Assembly (NCBI GenBank): GCA_023150475.1
Contig: JAKLKU010000004.1
Coordinates: 62,001-126,000 of the forward strand
Reading direction: 5' to 3'
Length of the DNA stretch: 64,000 nt
Source: Planctomycetota bacterium
Lineage (GTDB): Bacteria > Planctomycetota > UBA1135 > GCA-002686595
The position numbers and the translations under genes were made by a program. Positions 57,754 through 64,000 of this stretch are shown one piece after another; position 1 is the stretch's first letter; each line of letters starts with the position of its first letter. The notes below the pieces were generated by a model. That model was given only the letters and a program-made list of their open reading frames with translations. It did not search any database and was not told the DNA's origin.

Positions 57754-58268
57754 GGGATCAGCCCCCACGACACTCGCGCGCCCCAGACCCGGCCGGCCTC
57801 GCGAACACACAGCGCCGCGATGATCTCTCGGTCGGCGACAGGATCGTAGTGATCGCAGGTGCAAGCTTCTGCGGCCGAGTCCGCCTCCGCCAGGCCATTG
57901 GACACTAGCTCGCCGACCCACGGGGAAACGTGGCCCAATTGGATGTGCAGCAACTCCTGGCACTCGTGGCCTGTCGGGTTACCGCGAACTCGCTCCAACT
58001 CACCGGCATCGATGCCATTGAGGACGGCCCGATCAAACTCCACGCCGAACGTCTTCGCGTAGTACACGCGGATTTCGACCATGAGCAGAGCCAACTGCTC
58101 GAGCCAGCGTCGGGTGGCGTAACAATCACTTTCACCGACATAGTCGCTATGCTCGCAGCCGCACCGGTGGTAGAACGCCGCACTGAATAGCACTCTGGCG
58201 AACTGCGGTTCACACTGAAGTAGCATGTCCGTCGCGGTCCGCGGGGGCGGGTTGTCGTCGAACTTCAT
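57750..58268 (-). CDS. unknown Cys/His-rich protein, second gene of a coupled operon
   Basis: GGAGG just upstream and an ATGA overlap with the preceding stop fix ATG 58268; the product has 172 residues. Cys and His cluster in FYHRCGCEHSDYVGESDC, GHECQELLHIQLGH and CTCDHYD, suggesting a metal site. A long helix (LEQLALLMVEIRVYYAKTFG) lies between them. HECQELLHIQLGH resembles a metal-binding helix, but no HExxH is present. I do not recognise a family. Codon use is atypical for the window. Confidence 0.7.
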   Translation of the reverse strand: MKFDDNPPPRTATDMLLQCEPQFARVLFSAAFYHRCGCEHSDYVGESDCYATRRWLEQLALLMVEIRVYYAKTFGVEFDRAVLNGIDAGELERVRGNPTGHECQELLHIQLGHVSPWVGELVSNGLAEADSAAEACTCDHYDPVADREIIAALCVREAGRVWGARVSWGLIP

Positions 58269-58738
58269 TGAGCCCTCCCGCTTTCGTTGCCAAGCACGCC
58301 CGGATCGAGCCACTTCGCCACTTGGTCCACGACTAGCTGCAGGCAGGTTGTCTCAACGGAGTTGCGCTGACCGCGTCGAGAACAGTCGCTGTGAAGGTGC
58401 GCCAGAAGCACCTGACTGTCGACGGACCACACCTGGGATACGAGTGCGTGCGTGGCTCCGCGTTGCCACTTGGGATGCCCGTGCTTCTCACGGGATGGGA
58501 TCAAGACGCGGCCAACTCCCGGCTCGCTACTCAGGGGTACCATCGCGACCCTCCCTCCGGCGCTGGCCAGCAATAGGAAGAAGTGGGGCCCATGCGTAGG
58601 CTGACCCACGCCGTCGACCGCGACTTCCACTTGGGGATCAAGACGGAGTGCAGTCGGGTCCTCGATGTGAGCAACCACGCCGCGTCGAAGGTCGTCCAGG
58701 AGCCACGATGATCGCTGAATTGGATATCTTGTATTCAT
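58265..58738 (-). CDS. unknown protein, first gene of a coupled operon
   Basis: ATG 58738 lies in an AT-rich pocket and its start codon overlaps a small inverted repeat; the product has 157 residues. A beta-rich centre (HFFLLLASAGGRVAMVPLSS, RGATHALVSQVWSVDSQVLL) is flanked by helices. The centre weakly recalls an SH3-like PemK/MazF barrel, but key residues of that family cannot be assigned, so I leave it unnamed. It leads the operon 58265-57750-57316, with both junctions ATGA. Codon use indicates transfer. Confidence 0.65.
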   Translation of the reverse strand: MNTRYPIQRSSWLLDDLRRGVVAHIEDPTALRLDPQVEVAVDGVGQPTHGPHFFLLLASAGGRVAMVPLSSEPGVGRVLIPSREKHGHPKWQRGATHALVSQVWSVDSQVLLAHLHSDCSRRGQRNSVETTCLQLVVDQVAKWLDPGVLGNESGRAQ

Positions 58739-58744
58739 TTGAAT
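58733..58744. promoter_or_regulatory. inverted repeat over the start codon of the unknown operon
   Basis: ATTCA-TT-TGAAT forms a small inverted repeat within an AT-rich stretch. On the minus strand a TATACA-like -10 element lies just upstream. It could be an operator for self-control of the three-gene operon. Confidence 0.35.
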
Positions 58745-58832
58745 TTGTATATTTCGATTGGGTCGGTTTCCGAAACGCACCCGGGCCGACACCGCGAACG
58801 CGGCATCGGCCCAGGCATGAACCCCAAAAAGA

Positions 58833-58895
58833 GAGTTTGCGGAAGAAACCGAACGAGCAAACTCTGTAAGGGTCGCCTGTCAGTCTGTAAGACTG
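58833..58895. promoter_or_regulatory. two inverted repeats in the divergent intergenic region
   Basis: GAGTTTGC (58833-58840) pairs with GCAAACTC (58857-58864). Then CAGTC-TGTAA-GACTG (58881-58895) forms a second hairpin. CTGTAAG occurs twice. These lie between two divergent genes and look like operator or attenuator structure. Confidence 0.4.
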
Positions 58896-58954
58896 ATCGG
58901 GGCCAACGCCGCGCGGCCCAGAGAGCGAAGTTGGCTCGTGTCCGGCACAGACCG

Positions 58955-58970
58955 CGGGAGTTTCTACTCC
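58955..58970. promoter_or_regulatory. hairpin upstream of the LamG gene
   Basis: GGGAGT and ACTCCC pair perfectly around a TTCT loop, about 76 bases before the ATG at 59047. It may be a leader hairpin or an operator. Confidence 0.3.
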
Positions 58971-59046
58971 CATGAACCTAGGTCGGCTACATCTCGCGGT
59001 CGTGCCCGCTGAAGAGTAACCTCTCGACACCTGCTAGGAGGTTCAC

Positions 59047-60216
59047 ATGACTCGCTCGATCTTGAATGCGTTCGCTCGCTTCGCTGTCAGCGCTACGCTC
59101 GCGTCTCTCGCCGCGGCTCAGAACCACACGCTCGGCCTCTACCCAGGATCGTTCGTGGAGTTCCCCCACGATCCGATCATGAACACCGGCGATGCGGCGA
59201 CGATCGAGGCGTGGGTGCTTGGAAAACCGTGGGATGTGCTCGGCTCCTCGCTGTCCGTCTTCTCACGGTACGCGGACATGACCGAACACAAGGAGCTCGT
59301 GATCAACGACGACGGCAGCATTCGCTACCTGTATGCCGGGTCACCGTGGGAGCAGCTCCCGAGTTTCGGCGGAGCACCCGCTGCGCCTCCGGGTTCGTTT
59401 CCAATCGACGGTAAGTGGCACCACGTCGCGTTCGTCCGGCACCTGGATGGAACGTGGCAGGTCTTCGTCGATGGTCAGGAGAAGCTCGCGATGGGCCCGG
59501 GCACCGGCCTGGGAAGCGGCTGCTGGATCACCTGCGATGTGATCAACGCCGCTACCGTGACGAAGATCGCCGTCGCGTCGACATGGTCGAGCAATCTGGG
59601 CTGGTTCATCGATGAGCTGCGCGTGTCGAACGTTGACCGATACGCGGCAGCGTTCACGCCAGGCTCGGGTTGGAGTGCTGACGCCGATACGGCGATGCTC
59701 GTCAAGTTCGATGAAGGTCAGGGCGCGCTGGTTGGCGACGACGGACCGGCCGGTCAGGTGGGCGCGATCAACGGCGGTTCGGTTTGGCACGCCACCTGCT
59801 GTATCCCCGTCGACTACCAGCCCTGCGCCGTCGAGCGGAATCTCGACTACTTCGCGATCATGCCGCAGGGTTCGTACTACTGCGACAACGGCGTCGAAGT
59901 CGACCCGGACGTGGTTGGTTGGTACCTCTTCCTGTACTGGGAAGACGTGTCGTGGTTCAACGAGGCATGGTCGAACTGGTGCTTCGTTTTCTATGACACA
60001 GTCGAGACGGATTCGTGGAGCGCCTACCAAGCGTATCTCGCCTGCGTTTCGACCAGCTCGCAGCCAGAATCGTGTCTAGCGGACTTCCGCGACACCTGCG
60101 AGAGCATCGCGCTGACCTACGACGCGCAGTTCGATTCGGCGGTCATGAGTTTGCACACGTATGTGCGTAACTCCTACGCCCACGCTGTCAGGCAGATCTA
60201 CGCAAGCTGTCCCTGA
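59047..60216 (+). CDS. secreted LamG-domain protein
   Basis: AGGAGG five bases upstream is the strongest ribosome site in the region. The 389-residue protein has a signal peptide (FARFAVSATLASLAAAQ) and a concanavalin-like LamG domain to about residue 240: ATIEAWVLGKPWDVLG, KWHHVAFVRHLDGTWQVFVDG, GWFIDELRVSN. The C-terminal 150 residues are rich in Cys, Trp and Tyr (CCIPVDYQPCAVE, WYLFLYWEDVSWFNEAW) and differ from the domain shared by other secreted proteins here. It probably binds carbohydrate or a surface. Codon use is mixed. Confidence 0.8.
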   Translation: MTRSILNAFARFAVSATLASLAAAQNHTLGLYPGSFVEFPHDPIMNTGDAATIEAWVLGKPWDVLGSSLSVFSRYADMTEHKELVINDDGSIRYLYAGSPWEQLPSFGGAPAAPPGSFPIDGKWHHVAFVRHLDGTWQVFVDGQEKLAMGPGTGLGSGCWITCDVINAATVTKIAVASTWSSNLGWFIDELRVSNVDRYAAAFTPGSGWSADADTAMLVKFDEGQGALVGDDGPAGQVGAINGGSVWHATCCIPVDYQPCAVERNLDYFAIMPQGSYYCDNGVEVDPDVVGWYLFLYWEDVSWFNEAWSNWCFVFYDTVETDSWSAYQAYLACVSTSSQPESCLADFRDTCESIALTYDAQFDSAVMSLHTYVRNSYAHAVRQIYASCP

Positions 60217-60339
60217 CGCTCGCCACGGTCCGTTCCGCGGCGTCCGGTGGCTCGATGTAGTCGTGGCCGATGCGGTGGCGCTGAGTCAGTGCCGATGGTG
60301 ATCGAGAAGCGAGTCCGTCGGAAGGCACAGCGTTAGCCT

Positions 60340-61575
60340 TCACGCCGACTGCATGCGTGCCGAGGCGCGGGTCGACGGGAGCACAGCAATGCGCAAGTCC
60401 TCGACGCCGAGGTGCGTGTACACCTTCGACGTCATCTCCGTGCTCGCGTGACCGAGCACCCGGGCAGCGACAATCAGCGGCACACCGCGACGCGCCATCC
60501 GTGTCGCGGCGCTGTGGCGCAATGCGTGGATGTCGATCACTCCATCGGTCGTCTTCTTCGCGATGCCCGCGAGATCGAGGACGCGGTGCAGAATCCTGCG
60601 CGCGCCTGTCGTCTCTCGCGGCCAGTCGCTCGCTTCCGGTGTGACGAACACGCGGTCGCCCGCCTGGGTCATGCGCTGCCTCGCGCGCTGATGGACCGCA
60701 CGCAAGGCCCACAACTCGTCCGCCAGCTCGCGACGCAGCGGGATCACGCGCGACTTGCCGGACTTGGTCGTCGTCGCGCGTAACCGCAGGGTCAGGTTCG
60801 CGCGGTCGAGATCGGCCCATGTCGTCGATGTCAGCTCGCTCCACCTCGCGCCGGTTTCGAGCAGCGCGGTCCACAACAGGCGTTGCGGCACGCGTGAGCG
60901 ACGCGGTCGCTCGTCGTAAGGCGCGCCCTTCGTCCCACTCGCGATCGTCAAGTCCGCCGCCGCGTACGCAGCCTGGTCGTCGTCGTCGGTTCGTGCAGCG
61001 GCGAGGAACGCGTCGATCTCCTCGTCGGAGAGAGCGCGACGCACGTGCCGCATGTCCGCCTCACCGTAGCGCAGAGGCTTGAAGTGACGGACCGGGTTCT
61101 CGGCGATCAGCCCGGCGCTCGCCGCCCAGTTCAGCATCGCCTTGAGCGCGCCGACGTGGCAGTTGATCGTTCGGTTGCTCTTCCCAAGCGCGAGCTGCGC
61201 TGCCCGATAGCGCGTCAGCTCGGTCGCCTGCACGTCCCGCACGCGCGTCGCGTGCATGAACCGGAACATGAAACCGAGGCGGGCCTCGACGTTCACGACG
61301 TGGCTCTCGGTGGCGCGCTGTCGAAGATCAAGCAGGTACTGCGGCAGGAGTTCCGCGAGCGGTCGCGATTGACCCTCGACCGAACCCAGACCCGCGAGCT
61401 CCAAGTCGCGCTGACGGATTCTCTCCGCGCGCATGCGCTCGGCCACGCGCTTGTCGGTCGAGAGCGCCTCGCGATGGCGCACGCCGCGACCGTCGGTCCA
61501 ATCGAGGATCCAGCGCGGGGAACCCGGGCGTCGGAAGAGGCGTCCGTCGCTCAATGCTCGGCCGAGGCGACTCAC
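60340..61575 (-). CDS. tyrosine recombinase / integrase
   Basis: GTG 61575 overlaps the excisionase-like stop by four bases; the product has 411 residues. An N-terminal SAM-like core-binding domain spans about residues 70-165 (LAELLPQYLLDLRQ, NCHVGALKAMLNWAASAGL). The catalytic domain has Arg244 in ETGARWSEL, HALRHSAATRMARRG (HxxR), LGHASTEMTSKVYTH with the His and the nucleophile Tyr386. It should integrate and excise the element at the right side of the window. It is the last gene of the leftward operon, so the attachment site may lie close to its 3' end. Confidence 0.93.
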   Translation of the reverse strand: MSRLGRALSDGRLFRRPGSPRWILDWTDGRGVRHREALSTDKRVAERMRAERIRQRDLELAGLGSVEGQSRPLAELLPQYLLDLRQRATESHVVNVEARLGFMFRFMHATRVRDVQATELTRYRAAQLALGKSNRTINCHVGALKAMLNWAASAGLIAENPVRHFKPLRYGEADMRHVRRALSDEEIDAFLAAARTDDDDQAAYAAADLTIASGTKGAPYDERPRRSRVPQRLLWTALLETGARWSELTSTTWADLDRANLTLRLRATTTKSGKSRVIPLRRELADELWALRAVHQRARQRMTQAGDRVFVTPEASDWPRETTGARRILHRVLDLAGIAKKTTDGVIDIHALRHSAATRMARRGVPLIVAARVLGHASTEMTSKVYTHLGVEDLRIAVLPSTRASARMQSA

Positions 61576-61895
61576 GGCGCACCTCGTTCCGCCAACCAGG
61601 CGTCGACGTCCGCGCGCCGCCATCGCGGCCGGGTGCCGATCATGATCGGCGGGGGCACGTCGCCAGCGTGCCGCATCGATCGCAGGGTGCGCTGATCCAC
61701 GCGCAGCAGGTCGGCGAACTCCGGCGCTGTCATGAACTCGGTCTCGTTCTTCTCCATGGTCACCACAGGCCTCGGCGCCGCGAGACCTGCAAGCGCTTCG
61801 GCGAGGTTCGTCGCGAGGCGATCGCACACGGCGGCCTGCTCCCGGTGAAGAGCGGCGAGGCGTGTGAGGTCGCGTTGGACGTCTTGGATCGACAT
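61572..61895 (-). CDS. excisionase-like helix-turn-helix protein
   Basis: The 107-residue protein has a helical N-terminus (LTRLAALHREQAAVCDRLAT) and a MerR/Xis-like winged helix: MTAPEFADLLRVDQRTLRSM, then PPPIMIGTRPRWRRADVDAWL. Such proteins bind the attachment site and set the direction of recombination, or regulate the element. The start overlaps the SpoVG-like stop by one base and its stop overlaps the integrase start, so the three are cotranslated. Confidence 0.85.
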   Translation of the reverse strand: MSIQDVQRDLTRLAALHREQAAVCDRLATNLAEALAGLAAPRPVVTMEKNETEFMTAPEFADLLRVDQRTLRSMRHAGDVPPPIMIGTRPRWRRADVDAWLAERGAP

Positions 61896-62179
61896 CAGCG
61901 AGCCTCCGCCGGCTCGAATCCGAGGTGCCCGAGCACCTGCCGCTCCAGCGCACGGCGAGTGCGGCTGTCGATCGGGCGCACCGCGTAGTGCTCACGGCCC
62001 GAGGCGTCTTCGCGCACGGGGTAGGCGAGCGTGTGGCGCCCGTCGGCTGCGCGCCGGACGCCAACCCCATCGAGTCGAAGCGCGTCGTTGACGAGGAACG
62101 ACGTCCAACCGACGAGGCCAGTGGCTTGGAGGTCCACGGGCGCCGGGAAGAATCGGATGCCGGAGACACGGAGGGTCAC
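61895..62179 (-). CDS. SpoVG-like DNA-binding protein
   Basis: The 94-residue product begins at GTG 62179, overlapping the ATPase stop. Its pattern matches SpoVG-family proteins: SGIRFFPAP, GWTSFLVNDALRLDGVGVRR, DGRHTLAYPVREDASG, and a C-terminal helix TRRALERQVLGHLG. SpoVG-family proteins bind nucleic acid and act as site-specific regulators, and relatives are frequent on plasmids and integrated elements. Its position between replication and excision genes suggests control of the element. Confidence 0.7.
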   Translation of the reverse strand: MTLRVSGIRFFPAPVDLQATGLVGWTSFLVNDALRLDGVGVRRAADGRHTLAYPVREDASGREHYAVRPIDSRTRRALERQVLGHLGFEPAEAR

Positions 62180-63465
62180 GCGGCACCTCCAGCGCGCGGC
62201 CCTCGCCGCTTGGCCCGCTTCTTCTTCCTCTGGTGCGGTTTGGATCTGACGTTGGTTGAGTCCGAGTCCGTGGTCCGGTCCGAACCCCCTACGGGGGTTT
62301 CGGACTCGGACTGCCGGACTCGTGACGGATCAACGTCTGAGTCCGAGTCCGGAGAAGCGTTCGGACTCGGACTCGGACTCGGACTGACGAACTCGGGTGC
62401 CTTGGGAGTGAGGCGATAGCAAGTGCGCCGGTTCTTGGGCTGGGTCGCCGCGATGCGGTCGCCCTCGATCTCGTTCCTCAACGCGTCATAGAAGGTGGAC
62501 TTCGGCAGTCCCGACGCATCGAGCAGCTGCGGACCGCTGGCCTCTGCACCCGCAAAGATGACGGCGAGCGCGCGACGAATCGCCACGCCAGCGTCCGGCT
62601 TCGCCTCGTCCTTGGTCGGTTCCTGCTGCGCGGCCTGCGGTTCTTGAGTGAGGGGCGGGTCGATCTCCTCCAACGCGAGACTGGTGATACTCGCGCCGTC
62701 CTCGTCGATGTCGACCCATACCTGGTTTGCTTCGAGGTGGATGCTCGGGAGTGGTGCGTCATCCTTCGACTTGTCGCCGACCAACTCGACTCGATAGCCC
62801 TCGCGTTTGACCTCGATCATCACGTCCGCCGCGCCACGGAGCGCAGAGCTGCCTCGCTCCGTCGGTTGGTTCTTCTTCTTGTGATGGATCACCACGATGG
62901 TTGCGCCCGTCGCTGCGTGGAGCTCGTTGCAGCGCGCGATGAAGAGCCCCATGTCCTGGGCCGAATTCTCGTCGCCGCCGATCATGTAGCGCGCGAGCGT
63001 GTCGACGACGATCACCGTGGGCTTCACATCCAACGCAGCAATTGCTGCAACGAGCGGCTTGAACTCTTCCGGCTGCATGAGCGCGATGGCGCGCGGAAGG
63101 ACGCGGACGTCGAGTGCGCAGGGGTCGACCTTGTACTTGATCGCCCACGCCTTGATTCGTTTCTTGAGTCCACCCGCGCCTTCGCCTGCCAGGTAGAGCA
63201 CTGCGCCTTGGATCGTCTTGCGACCCCACCACTGGAGGCCAGCTGCGATCTTCAGGATCAGATCGAGCACCACGAACGACTTCAGGCACGCCGGAACGCC
63301 GTACACGACGACGAACTCGCCAACGCGCATGAGCCCCGCAACCACCGCACGTGGCGTAGGCAGCTCGTAGAGCTGTTGGATCGTCAGCAGCTCGCACGCT
63401 GGTTTCGGCGGCGAGGAGCGCGGGACGTCTTCGAACCCGCCGTCGCCGGGTTGTCGGTCAACCAC
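62176..63465 (-). CDS. RepA-like RecA-fold ATPase (AAA_25)
   Basis: GTG 63465 gives 429 residues. Walker A is GVPACLKSF, and Walker B lies in PTVIVVDTLARYMIGGDEN. The family signature IVVIHHKKKN followed by RGSSALRGAADVMIEV is intact, as in RepA hexameric helicases of plasmids and phages. A winged-helix-like segment follows near residue 320 (ASGLPKSTFYDALRNEIEG). The tail from about 355 is low-complexity Ser/Pro/Asp ending in a basic cluster, and its DNA carries the repeats at 62258-62386. It probably unwinds the element's origin with the primase encoded next. Confidence 0.88.
   Translation of the reverse strand: MVDRQPGDGGFEDVPRSSPPKPACELLTIQQLYELPTPRAVVAGLMRVGEFVVVYGVPACLKSFVVLDLILKIAAGLQWWGRKTIQGAVLYLAGEGAGGLKKRIKAWAIKYKVDPCALDVRVLPRAIALMQPEEFKPLVAAIAALDVKPTVIVVDTLARYMIGGDENSAQDMGLFIARCNELHAATGATIVVIHHKKKNQPTERGSSALRGAADVMIEVKREGYRVELVGDKSKDDAPLPSIHLEANQVWVDIDEDGASITSLALEEIDPPLTQEPQAAQQEPTKDEAKPDAGVAIRRALAVIFAGAEASGPQLLDASGLPKSTFYDALRNEIEGDRIAATQPKNRRTCYRLTPKAPEFVSPSPSPSPNASPDSDSDVDPSRVRQSESETPVGGSDRTTDSDSTNVRSKPHQRKKKRAKRRGPRAGGAA
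62258..62386. repeat. CGGACT repeat and hairpin cluster inside the RepA-like gene
   Basis: GAGTCCGAGTCCG occurs at 62258-62270 and 62339-62351. Its near-complement CGGACTCGGACTG is at 62301-62313, and four tandem CGGACT units run from 62362 to 62386. Between the first pair lies a strong hairpin (AACCCCC-TAC-GGGGGTT, 62283-62299) whose stem extends further with one bulge. The whole could fold into two nested stem-loops. It encodes the Ser/Asp/Pro-rich tail, but may also serve as an origin or protein-binding site. Confidence 0.7.
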
Positions 63466-64000
63466 GGCAGCCCTCCATGTGGCCCGAGAGGAAGGCCTCG
63501 AGCCCGACTAGCTCATGTCGTGCGACCACATCGCACGCGTCCTTGCAGCCGCGAGGCCAGCGGACCTTCACCACGCGCTTGGCACCGGCCGTATACGCTG
63601 CCTCGGCTGCCGGACCGAGCGCAGCATCGCCCGCGTCGTCGTTGTCGAGCGCAAGCAGGAGCGTGCGTCCGTGAACCCAGGGACCGATGGAACTCGTGAC
63701 GAACCCGGTGCCCGGCGCGCATAGGACCGGAATCGGCGTCGCCGCGACGAGCGCGAGGAAGTCGGTGAGTCCTTCGCCGAGAACGACGATGTCGTGCTCC
63801 GACAGACCAGACGCGAGCAGTCCCAGTGCGCGCTTCGACGCGAACGACGCACCGTTGACGCGCGAACCCTTCGGGAACAGCGTCTTCGGCTCGCGGCGCG
63901 TGATCGCGCGAGCTTGAACGGATACGAGCTCACCGCGCTGGTCGTAGAGCGGCGCGACGAGGCGGTAGCTCGCACGCGGCCACCACCCGATCGAGTCGGG
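63458..64000 (-). CDS. Toprim-domain primase, N-terminus cut by window edge
   Basis: The frame is open from the right edge to a TGA at 63458-63460, giving 180 residues of the C-terminal part. A Toprim core is visible: IVVLGEGLTDFLAL with the catalytic Glu, and LLLALDNDDAGDAA with the DxD metal site, then AGAKRVVKVRWPRGCKDACDVV. The part before it resembles the CHC2/Toprim primase linker (YDQRGELVSVQARAI). The gene overlaps the RepA-like ATPase by eight bases. Together they form a primase-helicase pair for replication of the integrated element. Confidence 0.85.
   Translation of the reverse strand, partial: PDSIGWWPRASYRLVAPLYDQRGELVSVQARAITRREPKTLFPKGSRVNGASFASKRALGLLASGLSEHDIVVLGEGLTDFLALVAATPIPVLCAPGTGFVTSSIGPWVHGRTLLLALDNDDAGDAALGPAAEAAYTAGAKRVVKVRWPRGCKDACDVVARHELVGLEAFLSGHMEGCRG

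Noticed and set aside
58265..58738. Assignment of the first operon gene as a PemK/MazF toxin
   Set aside because: Only a loose resemblance of the central beta region is visible. No family signature residues could be placed, and there is no small antitoxin-like gene with a DNA-binding motif beside it.

Overview
The window is about 67% GC and almost entirely coding on both strands. It reads as the chromosome of a Planctomycetota bacterium, probably from one of the deep-branching aquatic lineages. Four things point there: an ECF sigma factor of the short planctomycete type followed by a Ser/Thr kinase with a long TPR tail, several large secreted beta-helix or beta-propeller proteins that share one Cys-containing C-terminal domain, large exported TPR and alpha-2-macroglobulin-like proteins, and frequent GTG starts with 4-base GTGA/ATGA overlaps. 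The lineage is an inference from gene content; no rRNA lies in the window. Layout: 1-5750 holds an incomplete TIR/deoxyribosyltransferase-like gene, a TolB-like propeller, a secreted beta-helix protein and a membrane PAS-GGDEF diguanylate cyclase. 5890-14120 holds a transketolase-family enzyme, the ECF sigma factor, a small NTF2-fold protein, the receptor-like kinase and a hemerythrin. 14200-31015 is a run of same-strand exported proteins: a beta-helix gene split by an in-frame TGA, two unknowns, a gluzincin/LamG-like/thioredoxin-like fusion, two propeller proteins with the shared C-terminal domain, an SGNH-like hydrolase and an AlkZ-like winged-helix protein. 31028-39085 is a single 2,685-residue alpha-2-macroglobulin-like protein. 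39200-51985 is mostly housekeeping: a CrcB fluoride channel, an OmpR-type two-component system, a GT2 plus LABN pair for envelope lipid glycosylation, MltA, a lipoprotein with a methyltransferase domain, a HAD hydrolase, a MoxR ATPase, a two-gene glutamine-dependent NAD synthetase and a GNAT acetyltransferase. 52376-54790 is a compact sigma, anti-sigma and RseB-like operon with an ECF-type promoter of its own. A tRNA-Arg(CCG) lies at 56323-56399. From about 57230 to the right edge codon use is less GC3-biased and the genes look acquired: a three-gene translationally coupled operon of unknown function, a secreted LamG protein, and a right-hand block reading leftward as primase, RepA-like ATPase, SpoVG-like, excisionase-like and tyrosine integrase, each overlapping the next by 1 to 8 bases. 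This is the integration/replication end of an integrative element that continues beyond the window. Items most worth following: the three-gene unknown operon, the UGA-plus-hairpin break in the beta-helix gene, the repeat and hairpin cluster inside the RepA-like gene, the shared C-terminal domain, and the TIR-like protein at the left edge.
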